A DNA stretch of 64,000 nucleotides from Bordetella genomosp. 9 (GCF_002119725.1 NZ_CP021109.1:248001-312000), one strand, 5' to 3'. Shown: positions 18,438 through 27,470, counted from the first letter of the stretch. Numbers and translations: made by a program. Notes: generated from the sequence alone by a model not told the origin.

Positions 18438-19733
18438 CTAGGCTTGATGCAATACGCGCATCGCCGCCGCGCCGATACAGCCGATGGCCGAGACGGCCGC
18501 CATGAATAGAACGAATCCGGTATAGCCCTGGGCGGTATACGCGAGGTGGCCGGGTGTGCCTGTGGCGGTCGCCACCAGCAGCGTTCCCACCAGGGGCTGG
18601 ACCAGGGCCGCGACGATGCCGGCCAGCGTGGTGTTGAAGGACGCGCCGATTCCGATCATTTCTGTGGAATAGACTTTGCGAACGGCTTTCAACACCAGGG
18701 GCACGGTCCCGCCCGCCACCAATCCAAGTGCCGCAAAACAGGCGATGGCGTAGGCATAGCCGAACGACGCCAGCAACGCAGGCAGCAGGGCCAGCAGGAT
18801 CGCCGCGCGCAGCAGGCAGTTCCACACCAGGGCGCGGCGCACATTGCGTATGCGGTCCGCCATATGTCCAAGGACGATGGACCCGATCACATTGCTCACC
18901 AGGAATGCCAGGATGCAGGTGCTGGCCTGTTCCTTGCCGATGCCCAGCGTATCGCGAACCATGGGCAGGCCCCATACGCCAGATAGCGTAGTCACGGACG
19001 CGAAATGCGAGGCGAAGACGGCGGCGCAGCCCCAGCTGGCGCCATTGCGCAGGCGGCCGCGGAACAGCCTGACGGTCTGCATCAGGCGCGGCGGCACCTC
19101 GTTCAGCGCCATCGGGCTCTGGTCGGCCTTGGAAAAAACGAAGAGCGATGCGGCCAGGTTCGCGCCGATGGCGACGGCCACCATGGCAAAGCATTCGCGC
19201 CATCCCAGCGTGGACACCGCGATGGCCAGCGGCGTCGTGGCCAGCGCGCCGCCCAGGTATCCCGATACCTGCGACAGGCCCGACATCAAGCCGAAGCGGC
19301 TTTGCCTGAACTTGATCGCAACCAGCTTCAGCATGGCGGTGAAGACCAGCGCATCGCCGCAGGCGATCACCACGCGGGCCGCGAAGGCGGCCGGCACGCT
19401 GGGCGCCGCGGCAAAGCAAGCGGTGCCGACCAGCGAAACGAGCAGACTGCCCAATAACACGCGCCGCACGCCCAGCGTATCGACCAGTATGCCGGCCGGG
19501 ATCTGCATCGCCAGGTAACCGTAGAAGTAGCCCGAGGCAAGCAGGCCCAGGCCCGCCGCGTCGATCGCGTATGTCTTCGCGAGCTCGGTCAGCATGGATT
19601 GCGGCGCAAGCCGCTGCATGAACGCCAGCGCGTAGGCCAGCGCGATCAATATCCAGGACGCGTAGGCTCGCGCGGAAGGCCCGTCCTTTCCAAGCGGAAC
19701 GGACGGGCTCTCGATAGAAACGACTTTGCTCAT
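18438..19733 (-). CDS. MFS transporter
   Basis: A 431-aa major facilitator protein with about 12 membrane helices. The first half includes SGYFYGYLAMQIPAGILVD and the loop DTLGVRRVL, and the second half HMADRIRNVRRAL, typical of the anion/sugar-phosphate and related MFS groups. The ATG at 19733 overlaps the stop of the upstream GNAT-like gene (ATGA at 19730-19733), so the two are translationally coupled. Substrate is unknown; coupling to an acyltransferase suggests movement of an acylated or to-be-acylated small molecule. Confidence 0.85.
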   Translation of the reverse strand: MSKVVSIESPSVPLGKDGPSARAYASWILIALAYALAFMQRLAPQSMLTELAKTYAIDAAGLGLLASGYFYGYLAMQIPAGILVDTLGVRRVLLGSLLVSLVGTACFAAAPSVPAAFAARVVIACGDALVFTAMLKLVAIKFRQSRFGLMSGLSQVSGYLGGALATTPLAIAVSTLGWRECFAMVAVAIGANLAASLFVFSKADQSPMALNEVPPRLMQTVRLFRGRLRNGASWGCAAVFASHFASVTTLSGVWGLPMVRDTLGIGKEQASTCILAFLVSNVIGSIVLGHMADRIRNVRRALVWNCLLRAAILLALLPALLASFGYAYAIACFAALGLVAGGTVPLVLKAVRKVYSTEMIGIGASFNTTLAGIVAALVQPLVGTLLVATATGTPGHLAYTAQGYTGFVLFMAAVSAIGCIGAAAMRVLHQA

Positions 19734-20449
19734 GACAGTTTGGGACGGCGGACGATGCCCAGGGAAAACAGCGCGTCGGCGGAATTCGGCGCCAGTTCCG
19801 CGATGCGCTTGCCCACGTACACGGCGGCGCCGCGATAGCTGGGCTTGCGATGTTTGATGTGTCCGTAGACGTCGCGCATCACCAGCGCGGGAAGGTCCAG
19901 CACCCGGTCCGGGTAGAGCCGCTTGGCGGCAAGAACCGCGAGCGCCAGCAGGCCGGCCCGCCCGCCGTTTTCCTTGGGCGGGTCGGCCTGCAGGTCGGGT
20001 ACGACCTCGGCGCATCGGCGTGCGTTTGTCAATGCCACGATGGCATTGCGGGTACGCCAGCAATACAGCAGCCGCGATTGATGCGGCCGCTGCCGGAAGG
20101 CCTCGGCGAATATCAGGTCCGTGATATCGCTATACAACCCCAGGCCCTGGTAGGGCGGCGCCAGTTCGGTACCGGATCGGTACAGGCAAAGGTCGCCGTT
20201 CATATCGAAGTACTGGTAGATCGAAAACCCGACGAGCTCCTTGTCGGCGAAAACCAGGACCATGCCGTAGCCGCTGCGGAAGGGGCTGTGAAGCGCCGTC
20301 CAGTGCGGTTCGGTGACATCCCAATTCATGCCGATAAGGCGGTTGAAGGCGTCCATGGTGGCCGCGCGCTCTTCTGCCGGGAAATCCTCGGATCGCGGAA
20401 AGGACCTCAAGGTAATGGTCTTTCCGTTCGGAAGAAGCTTGATCGGCAT
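19730..20449 (-). CDS. GNAT-like acyltransferase of unknown substrate
   Basis: A 239-aa soluble protein. The first 150 residues resemble a GNAT fold, with a beta-strand GYGMVLVFADKELVGFSIYQ followed by the pantetheine-binding-like turn YQGLGLYSDITDLIF, which fits the R/QxxGxG/A element. The C-terminal 90 residues (LYPDRVLDLPALVMRDVYGH onward) are not from a family I recognise. It is the first gene of a coupled pair with an MFS permease. Assignment to GNAT is moderate and substrate cannot be inferred. Confidence 0.6.
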   Translation of the reverse strand: MPIKLLPNGKTITLRSFPRSEDFPAEERAATMDAFNRLIGMNWDVTEPHWTALHSPFRSGYGMVLVFADKELVGFSIYQYFDMNGDLCLYRSGTELAPPYQGLGLYSDITDLIFAEAFRQRPHQSRLLYCWRTRNAIVALTNARRCAEVVPDLQADPPKENGGRAGLLALAVLAAKRLYPDRVLDLPALVMRDVYGHIKHRKPSYRGAAVYVGKRIAELAPNSADALFSLGIVRRPKLS

Positions 20450-20583
20450 CGCGCAGCCCTGCCTTCGATATCGTTTTTTGAGTACTGTCGGAGCGCTCAG
20501 GATAGCGGGCGCTTCGCCCGCCGGTCCATGCCCGCTCCATCCCCCATGGCAGCATGGATTCTCGTTGATCCAAGACGTTCAGT

Positions 20584-20627
20584 TTGGTGATTTACGGTCA
20601 AATTTCGATAGAATTGGGTCAACTTTC
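20584..20627 (+). promoter_or_regulatory. Candidate promoter and AraC-type direct repeats
   Basis: GGTCAAATTTC (20596-20606) and GGTCAACTTTC (20617-20627) are direct repeats exactly 21 bp apart, two helical turns, the spacing typical of AraC-type half-sites. A TAGAAT -10 box (20609-20614) lies between them, with TTGGTG (20584-20589) 19 bases up as a poor -35. The layout suggests autoregulation of the downstream GlxA-type gene. Confidence 0.45.
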
Positions 20628-20655
20628 AGCCAGGCCTTACCATCCGCATCGACGC

Positions 20656-21621
20656 ATGCAAGCGCCCGTTATCGCCGTCATCGCGTTCGACAGAATCAGC
20701 GCCTTCCACCTGTCGATTCCCTGCGCCGTATTCGGCACATACGGCGGCGTGCCCGGCGCGCCCAAGTTCGTCCTGAAGGTGTGTTCGTCCGAAGGCGACA
20801 CACTTGCCACGACGTCCGGGTTCTCCGTCGTCGCCACGCCGTCGCTGGAGGTCACCGAGACCGCCGACGTCATCGTGGTGCCGAGCTGGCGGGATACGAC
20901 CGAGCCCCCTCCAAAGGCGCTGGTGGACGCCGTGGCGGCGGCCAGCGCGCGCGGCGCCAGGGTAGTCGGGCTGTGCCTGGGCGCCTACGTACTGGCCGAG
21001 GCAGGCATCCTGGACGGCCGCCGCGCCACCACCCATTTCGCCTGGGCCGACCATTTCGCCCGCACCTATCCCAAAGTCAAGGTCGAGCCTTCCGTTCTGT
21101 ACGTGGATGACGGGAACATCACGACCTCGGCCGGAACGGCGGCGGGCATCGATTGCTGTCTGCATATCGTGCGCGAGCTGTACGGCGCCAAGGTGGCGGA
21201 CTTCGCCGCGCGGCGGCTGGTGGTGCCGCCCCATCGCCACGGCGCGCAGGCGCAATTGCCGCCCGACGCGTTTTCCACGGAAGGCGCCGGCTTCCGCCTG
21301 GCGGAGCTGCTGGACTGGCTGCGCGGCACCATCGTGGAAAAACATACCGCGGACAGCCTTGCCGAACGCCTGGCGATGAGCCGCCGCACCTTCAACCGGC
21401 GCTTCCTGTCTCTGACCGGATGCAGCCTGAGCGAATGGCTGCTGGCCGAACGACTGCGCCTGGCGCAGAAGATGCTCGAAACCACCGAGCTGCCGCTGGA
21501 AATCATTGCCGAGCGCGCGGGGCTGGGCAGCAGTTCGTCATTGCGCCAGCACTTTTCGCGTTACTTCCAGATGTCGCCGTCCGCCTATCGCAGGCAGTTC
21601 CGCGCGGAGCATCAGAGCTGA
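20656..21621 (+). CDS. GlxA family AraC-type transcriptional regulator
   Basis: A 321-aa regulator with an N-terminal DJ-1/PfpI-like amidase domain (about residues 1-185, with the nucleophile-elbow-like segment VVGLCLGAYVLAEAG and TTHFAWADHFARTYP) and a C-terminal double helix-turn-helix of the AraC family (from about residue 215, including ADSLAERLAMSRRTFNRRFL and SSSLRQHFSRYFQMSPSAYR). Members such as GbdR, CdhR and ArgR control amine and amino-acid catabolism. Neighbours do not reveal the target; the convergent gene is an effector-like protein. A direct repeat 21 bp apart lies in its promoter. Confidence 0.88.
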   Translation: MQAPVIAVIAFDRISAFHLSIPCAVFGTYGGVPGAPKFVLKVCSSEGDTLATTSGFSVVATPSLEVTETADVIVVPSWRDTTEPPPKALVDAVAAASARGARVVGLCLGAYVLAEAGILDGRRATTHFAWADHFARTYPKVKVEPSVLYVDDGNITTSAGTAAGIDCCLHIVRELYGAKVADFAARRLVVPPHRHGAQAQLPPDAFSTEGAGFRLAELLDWLRGTIVEKHTADSLAERLAMSRRTFNRRFLSLTGCSLSEWLLAERLRLAQKMLETTELPLEIIAERAGLGSSSSLRQHFSRYFQMSPSAYRRQFRAEHQS

Positions 21622-21676
21622 CGGTTCGCGGAACAGTCTGGCGCTGCCGCCCGGCGCGCCGGCGTTGGATGCCGCC

Positions 21677-23737
21677 TCACCGGGACGATAGGGCGTTGGC
21701 GGTCACCGTCTTGAACCACTTCGGTTCATGCGCCTGCGCGATGGCGCGGTGCAGGTTCAACTTGTGCCGAGACAGGAACCGGCGCATGGTGGCGCACCAG
21801 ATCAATCCCTTCACCTCGGAGGCGACGGCCCGGGATGCCTCCCGTACGGCATCGAAATCGTCGCGCCGCAGTCCTGCGTCGGCCAGGCGGCGCGCAATGC
21901 GCCTTTCATTGGCGGTCCAGAAGGGGCGCGGCATCTCGAAAACCGCCAGGCCCAAAGGGAAGCTTCGCCGGAAAAGCTGCCCTTCCGTCTGGAGCAGACG
22001 GTCCAGCCATTTGTATATCGGCCCCCGGTAGGTGTGGAAGTGCTCCTCGATTTTCCTGGCGTCGGCCACCAGCGAAGGCGCCACCCGCTTCATCACCGAT
22101 TGCAGCGGAGCCCAGTCCGCCAGGTACGCCAGGTAGCCGCCGTTGTTGCGTTCGGCCTCGACAAAGGCCCTGGCGCCTTCGATGTCGGACCACGTGATGA
22201 GCGAAAGACTGGCCCACTGCATGTCGACTTCCCCCGACGGCAGGAAGACGGCATGGCGCAGCCCGTTCTGCATGTCTAGGATCTGTTCCACCTGGTCCAC
22301 GTGGGCATCGGACTCCGGCCGGTTGTTCTGGCGTAGCCGTTCGCGTTCGCGACGCTCCAGTTCGGGCAGCATCTTGATGACGTAGCGCGTGACGGCGTCC
22401 TGGTTGAACATATCTTCGCCCAGATGCATCAGCTCCAGGATCCTGTCGTCGTAGGCGCCGGCCTCGGCATCCGCATTCAAGGCGGCCACGTGCAGGTCGT
22501 TCAAGGTGAGCAGGACCAGGTCGTCGCACGCGGCCGTGCTTTCCCGCGCGATTTGCAGGCAGTTCATCATCAGGCCGGCGTTGCCCGGCTGTTGCATCTT
22601 CCGCAGTACATTGCGCAGGTTGTCCCGCACGGCATCATTCGCGCGTGACGCAGGCAGGTTCCACGCGCGGTCCAATAGTTTCACGAGCTCCGACGCGCCG
22701 AAGGGGTCTGCCCGCTGCCCCTCGATCCACGCCTCGTTGGCCTCTTCGCCAAGGAACTTGCGGATGGCATCCTGCAGGCGCTGCGGCGCCTGACTGTCGA
22801 ATCCGTACAAGGCGTCCCTGGTATCGGGGCCTGCGTCGATGACCTCTACGTCCGGCCCAAGGACGGCGCGAAAGGCGTCGGCGTCCAGGCCATCGCCGCC
22901 GACCAGAAGGGTCCGCAGCGCCGGGTATGGCTCCGTGGGCAACTCGAGCAGCGGATTGCCCGAAATATCCAGCACCTCACAGTCGGGGATAAGGTGTGCC
23001 GGCGGCAAGCTCCTGAATCGATTGCCTGCCAGGCTGAGCTGGGTGACGCCCATGCCGGCAAGGGGCGGGCACATCAACAGGTTCATCGACGAAAGGTCCA
23101 GCGGCCCTTCCGCGTTGTTCTCTTCAATCCACTTCACGGCCGTCCGGGTGGCATCGTGGCGGTTGCCCGGTATCGTGACGTCGCCGGCGTAGGCTTCCAG
23201 CGCGCGCTGCCATGGCTCCGTCATGTACCCCATCTGTTCCTGCAATGTCAGCATGGAGTACCGGCCGAAGCCGAAATCGGTCAGCTCGTGCTGCCGGCCC
23301 CGATATTCGGCGAGCAAGCCCGCCAGGTCCAGGAACAGATCGAGGATCTGATCCTGGCGCTGTTCGCCAGCAATCTCATCATCGCGGGCAGGGAACGCCC
23401 GGAAGTTGATGATGCATGCGCCGTTTGCGGTGTGAGGTTCGTCCGCCGAAGCGGCATCGGCCGCAGCATCGTTCCGGTGGAAAAGCCGCACGGGGCGCCG
23501 TTGGGGCGGGACATCGCAAAGCTCGATGTTGCGCAGCAGTTCGGCGCCGATTTGCGTGCGGGCGACGCCCAGCAGCGCCGCTTCGAACTGCGACGCTTCC
23601 TGTTCGTCCGGCTGCATGCCGGCCTGCACGGTGAGCAGGCCGCAGATGTCCAGTAGCGCGGGAGCGGCGTCCGTCGCCGCCACCCCTGCGGCCGGAGACG
23701 GCGCGGACGCGATGGCGTTTCCGTTCAGGGCGGTCAT
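21677..23737 (-). CDS. NEL-family E3 ubiquitin ligase, candidate type III effector
   Basis: A 686-aa protein with the domain order of IpaH/SspH/SlrP effectors. Residues 1-200 are a polar N-terminus without Sec signal. A short leucine-rich repeat block spans about 213-285 (LDLSSMNLLMCPPLAG, QLSLAGNRFRSLPP, VLDISGNPLLELPTEP). The NEL catalytic domain covers about 320-686. The active-site motif Cys-x-Asp is present as TAACDDLVLLTLND, with Cys404 and Asp406. Known NEL proteins are delivered into host cells by type III secretion and ubiquitinate host targets; this role is inferred. The start at 23737 has GGAGG (23748-23752) ten bases upstream and overlaps the stop of a short leading ORF. No secretion or chaperone gene is nearby, so it is an unlinked effector. 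Confidence 0.85.
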   Translation of the reverse strand: MTALNGNAIASAPSPAAGVAATDAAPALLDICGLLTVQAGMQPDEQEASQFEAALLGVARTQIGAELLRNIELCDVPPQRRPVRLFHRNDAAADAASADEPHTANGACIINFRAFPARDDEIAGEQRQDQILDLFLDLAGLLAEYRGRQHELTDFGFGRYSMLTLQEQMGYMTEPWQRALEAYAGDVTIPGNRHDATRTAVKWIEENNAEGPLDLSSMNLLMCPPLAGMGVTQLSLAGNRFRSLPPAHLIPDCEVLDISGNPLLELPTEPYPALRTLLVGGDGLDADAFRAVLGPDVEVIDAGPDTRDALYGFDSQAPQRLQDAIRKFLGEEANEAWIEGQRADPFGASELVKLLDRAWNLPASRANDAVRDNLRNVLRKMQQPGNAGLMMNCLQIARESTAACDDLVLLTLNDLHVAALNADAEAGAYDDRILELMHLGEDMFNQDAVTRYVIKMLPELERRERERLRQNNRPESDAHVDQVEQILDMQNGLRHAVFLPSGEVDMQWASLSLITWSDIEGARAFVEAERNNGGYLAYLADWAPLQSVMKRVAPSLVADARKIEEHFHTYRGPIYKWLDRLLQTEGQLFRRSFPLGLAVFEMPRPFWTANERRIARRLADAGLRRDDFDAVREASRAVASEVKGLIWCATMRRFLSRHKLNLHRAIAQAHEPKWFKTVTANALSSR

Positions 23738-23817
23738 GGCCGTACGCCCTCCGGGCCTGGCGTTCGCCTGGCCTGATCGATCTGCGCCGGACGCACAGGT
23801 GCAAGCTGCGGTTTCAT
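23734..23817 (-). CDS. Short leader ORF coupled to the NEL effector
   Basis: A 27-codon ORF (MKPQLAPVRPAQIDQARRTP at its start) has an excellent ribosome binding site GAGGAGGAG (23826-23834) eight bases before its ATG, better than that of the effector itself. Its TGA overlaps the effector ATG by four bases (ATGA). It may be a coupling leader that sets effector translation, or the displaced true N-terminus of the effector if a frameshift lies in between. The peptide resembles no family that I know. Confidence 0.45.
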   Translation of the reverse strand: MKPQLAPVRPAQIDQARRTPGPEGVRP

Positions 23818-24034
23818 TGGGGTTTCTCCTCCTCGTGCCATTCGGGGCCGTTGAGTGCCGCAGGCCCTCTGCCTGTTCCATGGGACGCGGCCATGCTTCG
23901 GCGGGGGCGCCCTGCCAGCCGCCCGGCTTGCGCGCGCGAGTCCCCATGGGTGCGGTGGACGGCGCATGACGCGGCTGGTAAAACACCGGGAGCCTCGCCG
24001 ACCCGGTCGGCGCTTTTCCGTATCGAGCGTATTC

Positions 24035-24910
24035 ATGCGATTGGTGAACTGGAATATCCAATGGGGCCGCGGCGTGGACGGCCGGGTGGATCTCAAGCGC
24101 ATCGTGGACGAGGCCCGGCGGCTCACCGACTTCGATGTGCTGTGCCTGCAGGAAGTCACGCGCGGCTTCGATGGCGGCGACGCCGCGGGAGGTTTGCCCG
24201 GCGGGCCCGAGGCCGACCAGTTTGCCGCGCTGGCGGATCTGTTGCCGGGGTACACCGTGCTCTCCGCCATCGGCGCGGACCTTCCCGCCCTCAAGCCTGG
24301 CGCCCCGCGTCGTCAGAACGGCAACGCGATCATTACGCGCTATCCGGTCGGTCCTGTTTTCCGGCATAGCCTGCCCTGGCCGCCGGACCCCGCGGTGATG
24401 TCCATGCCCAGGGTGGCCCTGGAAGCCGTGCTGCTCACTGACGTCGGGCCGCTGCGCGTCACCACCACGCACCTGGAGTTCTATTCCGCCGCGCAGCGCA
24501 TTGCGCAGGCGCACGCTCTGCGCGGCCTGCACATGGAAGCCAGCGGCCACGCGCACCGGCCGAGCCGTCACGGCAATCCGAACAGCCCCTTCGCGGCGGT
24601 GGAGCGTCCCGCCGCGGCGCTGATCTGCGGAGATTTCAACAGCGCAACGGACGACGCCGCTTATCAATGCATGCTGGACCCCATGCCGCCGGGCGTGCCG
24701 TCGCTGGCCGATGCCTGGACGGCGTTGCATGGCGCCGCCGAACGCGCGCCCACCGTAGGCGTCCATGATCATATCCAGTGGCCGCAAGGGCCGTTCGCAT
24801 GCGACTTCGTTTTCCTGACGCCGGATCTTGCCCGCCGCCTGACGCGCTGTGACGTGGACCCGTATAGCACGGCGTCCGATCATCAGCCTATCGTGGTGGA
24901 ACTGCGCTGA
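24035..24910 (+). CDS. Endonuclease/exonuclease/phosphatase (EEP) family protein
   Basis: A 291-aa Mg-dependent hydrolase of the DNase I/AP-endonuclease/phosphatase superfamily. Motifs in order are LVNWNIQWGRG, VLCLQEV (catalytic Glu), NGNAIITRYPV, TTTHLEF, ALICGDFNSA and SDHQPIVVEL (catalytic His). No signal peptide is seen from the ATG at 24035, which was chosen because the family start follows at once; the frame is open 60 codons upstream. Its TGA abuts the ATG of a penicillin acylase-type gene with no gap, so the two are one operon. Substrate may be a nucleic acid, phosphoester or lipid head group. Confidence 0.85.
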   Translation: MRLVNWNIQWGRGVDGRVDLKRIVDEARRLTDFDVLCLQEVTRGFDGGDAAGGLPGGPEADQFAALADLLPGYTVLSAIGADLPALKPGAPRRQNGNAIITRYPVGPVFRHSLPWPPDPAVMSMPRVALEAVLLTDVGPLRVTTTHLEFYSAAQRIAQAHALRGLHMEASGHAHRPSRHGNPNSPFAAVERPAAALICGDFNSATDDAAYQCMLDPMPPGVPSLADAWTALHGAAERAPTVGVHDHIQWPQGPFACDFVFLTPDLARRLTRCDVDPYSTASDHQPIVVELR

Positions 24911-27460
24911 ATGAGCCGGCCGCCGCTCGCGCCACGCAATGTGCGCCGGTGGGGGCGTGTCGCCGCGTGGTGTGCGCTCGCGGTATCGGGAGTCGTCATC
25001 CTGGCGGCCGCTGCGGTCGGCTGGGCGTGGTGGGCCAGTTTGCCGCAACTGGATGGCGACATTCCCGCACAGGCGCTGGCGGCGCCGGCCTTTATCGAGC
25101 GGGACGATCAGGGCAGCGTCACAGTGATTGCGGCCAACCGGCCCGACCTGGCCTACGCCACCGGTTATGCGCATGGCCAGGACCGATTCTTCCAGATGGA
25201 CTTGCTGCGGCGGGTCGCTGCGGGGGAGGTCGCCGCGCTGGTGGGGCCGGATGCCGTCGAAGCCGACGTGCGGCATCGCATGCATCGCTTCCGCGCACGC
25301 GCGCATGCCGCTTATAACGCCCTGCCGCCGGCGCAGCGCGCGCTGCTGCAACGGTATGCGGACGGCGTCAATGCCGCGCTGGCCGCCCTGCCGGTGTGGC
25401 CGTTCGAATACGGCTTGCTGGGCGTGCGGCCGGAAGCCTGGCAGCCCGAAGATACCTTCCTGGTCATCGACGCCATGTATCTCGACCTGCAGTCCGGCGA
25501 ACTGCAACGGGTCTTGTCCCGCGGTTTTCTGCGCGATGCGGTATCGAAGGACATGCTGGCTTTCCTGACGCCGCCCGCCAGCGCGATGGACGCCCCGTTG
25601 GACGGGGCCTCGGGCGGCCCCACATCGTCGCCGCCGATGCGCATTCCACAGGCGCGGCCGGATTGGCTGGATGGCCCCGGGCGTGCGCAGAACGGCGCCG
25701 CGTCCCGCGATGCGGCGGCCTGCGGCAGCGCGTGCGCGAAGCCTTCGACGAAATCGGGGGGCGGCGCAGCCGGCCCCGCGGCGGCCGTCCTGGCGATGCT
25801 CCGGACCAATGCAGACGTTGAGCCGGGTACGGTGGGCAGTAACGCATTCGCGGTGGCGGGCTCGCGCAGCGCGGACCGCGCGGCCCGCGTCGCCAACGAC
25901 ATGCATCTCGGCCTGCGCCTGCCCAATATCTGGTATCGGCTGACGTTGGTCCAGCAAGGCGAAGCGCCGCGGCGAATATCCGGGGTCAGCCTGCCGGGCG
26001 CGCCTGTGGTCGTAGCCGGCAGCAACGGCGACGTGGCCTGGGGCTTCACCAATAGCTATGGCCATTTCATCGACCTGGTGCGGCTGGAGCGCGACCCCGC
26101 GGACCCGGCGCGCTATCGCGGTGCGGACGGGAAGTGGGAAACCGCAACCGTCCATGATGAATGGATAAAGGTGAAAGGCGGGGCCCCGGTACGCCGCCCG
26201 GTATACGAAACGCGCTGGGGCCCCGTTTTCAGTGCGGGCGGCCAGGACTATGCGGTCCGATGGATCGCTTATCGTGCCGACGCTGCGGACCTGGGTCTGC
26301 TCGGCATGGAGACCGCGCGGGATGTGACGCAGGCGATGCGGGTGGCGCATTCCGCCGGCGTGCCGACGCAGAACATGCTGGTTGCGGACCGCGGCGGCCA
26401 GATCGGATGGACGCTGGCCGGCCCCTTGCCGGACGCCATGCTCGACCCCGCAGGCTACCCTGTGGACGCCGCGGCCCTGGCCGGACGCGCCTTGCCGCCG
26501 GGGCCGCCGGGACGGCTGGCCGCCGCCGATACGCCGCGCATCCTGAACCCGCCTTCGGGGCTGCTGTGGACGGCGAACGGCACGCAGCTGTCCGACGCCG
26601 CCCGGCAGGCCCGGATCGGCGATGGCGGCGCGGACGTCGGCCTGCGCGGCGGGCAGATGCGCGACGGCTTGCTGGCGCTGTCCGAACCGGACGAGAAAGC
26701 GCTGCTCGGCATCCAGCTGGACGACCGCGGTCTATGGCTGGAATTCTGGCGGGATCTGGCGCTGGAAAGCCTGGACGCCGCGGCGCTGACGGGTCATGCC
26801 GACCGGGCCGCCTTCCGCCGCATCCTGACGCAGTGGAATGGCCGCGCCGATGCCGACCAGGCCGGCTACACCCTGGTCCGCGATTTCCGTGAGACCTTGT
26901 ACGGCGCCTGGTTCGCCGGCCTGGACGAACGGTTGTCCGCGCGCGCGCCGGAGCTCGCGCCTGCGATATCGCTGGGGCGGGCATCGTCGAGGCTGGAGGC
27001 CGTGATGCGCACGCTCGCCCGGCAGCGCGCGTGGGTGCCGGCGCGCCATGCCGGCTGGCGCGACTTCATGCTGGCTGTCATCGACGAAACCATCCAACGC
27101 AACCGGCCGCGCGGCGCGCCGCTGGCCCAGGCACGCTGGGGTGAGCGCAACGTGCTGGCGCTGGCGCACCCCTTCGCCGCGCTGTTGCCGCATGGGCTGC
27201 GGCCCTGGTTCTCGGCGCCGGCCGAACCCATGCCGGGCGACATCAACATGCCGCGCGTGCAGCGGCCCGCATTCGGGGCGTCGGAGCGTTTCGCCGTGGG
27301 GCCGGGGCGCGAAGCGCAGGGCATTCTGCACATGCCCGGAGGCGCATCCGGGCATCCCTTGTCCCCGTTCTATCTGGCGGGGCATGAAGACTGGGTGCGC
27401 GGAACCCCGTCGCCTTTCCTGCCGGGGCCGGCGGCGCACAAGCTCGTATTGCGGCCCTGA
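24911..27460 (+). CDS. Penicillin acylase family protein (Ntn hydrolase)
   Basis: An 849-aa amidohydrolase of the penicillin G acylase/AHL acylase family. An N-terminal hydrophobic segment (about residues 15-40) is a signal anchor leading to the periplasm. The alpha part includes ATGYAHGQDRFFQMDLLRRV. The self-processing site with the N-terminal nucleophile Ser310 is in TVGSNAFAVAG; downstream are ANDMHLGLRLPN, GAPVVVAGSNGDVAWGFTNS and RILNPPSGLLWTANG. An Ala/Gly-rich spacer before Ser310 would be removed on maturation. Substrates could be N-acyl homoserine lactones, penicillins or other amides. It begins immediately after the EEP gene stop. Confidence 0.9.
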   Translation: MSRPPLAPRNVRRWGRVAAWCALAVSGVVILAAAAVGWAWWASLPQLDGDIPAQALAAPAFIERDDQGSVTVIAANRPDLAYATGYAHGQDRFFQMDLLRRVAAGEVAALVGPDAVEADVRHRMHRFRARAHAAYNALPPAQRALLQRYADGVNAALAALPVWPFEYGLLGVRPEAWQPEDTFLVIDAMYLDLQSGELQRVLSRGFLRDAVSKDMLAFLTPPASAMDAPLDGASGGPTSSPPMRIPQARPDWLDGPGRAQNGAASRDAAACGSACAKPSTKSGGGAAGPAAAVLAMLRTNADVEPGTVGSNAFAVAGSRSADRAARVANDMHLGLRLPNIWYRLTLVQQGEAPRRISGVSLPGAPVVVAGSNGDVAWGFTNSYGHFIDLVRLERDPADPARYRGADGKWETATVHDEWIKVKGGAPVRRPVYETRWGPVFSAGGQDYAVRWIAYRADAADLGLLGMETARDVTQAMRVAHSAGVPTQNMLVADRGGQIGWTLAGPLPDAMLDPAGYPVDAAALAGRALPPGPPGRLAAADTPRILNPPSGLLWTANGTQLSDAARQARIGDGGADVGLRGGQMRDGLLALSEPDEKALLGIQLDDRGLWLEFWRDLALESLDAAALTGHADRAAFRRILTQWNGRADADQAGYTLVRDFRETLYGAWFAGLDERLSARAPELAPAISLGRASSRLEAVMRTLARQRAWVPARHAGWRDFMLAVIDETIQRNRPRGAPLAQARWGERNVLALAHPFAALLPHGLRPWFSAPAEPMPGDINMPRVQRPAFGASERFAVGPGREAQGILHMPGGASGHPLSPFYLAGHEDWVRGTPSPFLPGPAAHKLVLRP

Positions 27461-27470
27461 ACGCCCGGCC

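Noticed and set aside
23818..24034. Possible HrpL/BtrS-type promoter (GGAACC-N15-CCAC) upstream of the NEL effector
   Set aside because: No such pair of boxes at proper spacing was found on the minus strand; none was seen before the 984-aa gene either.
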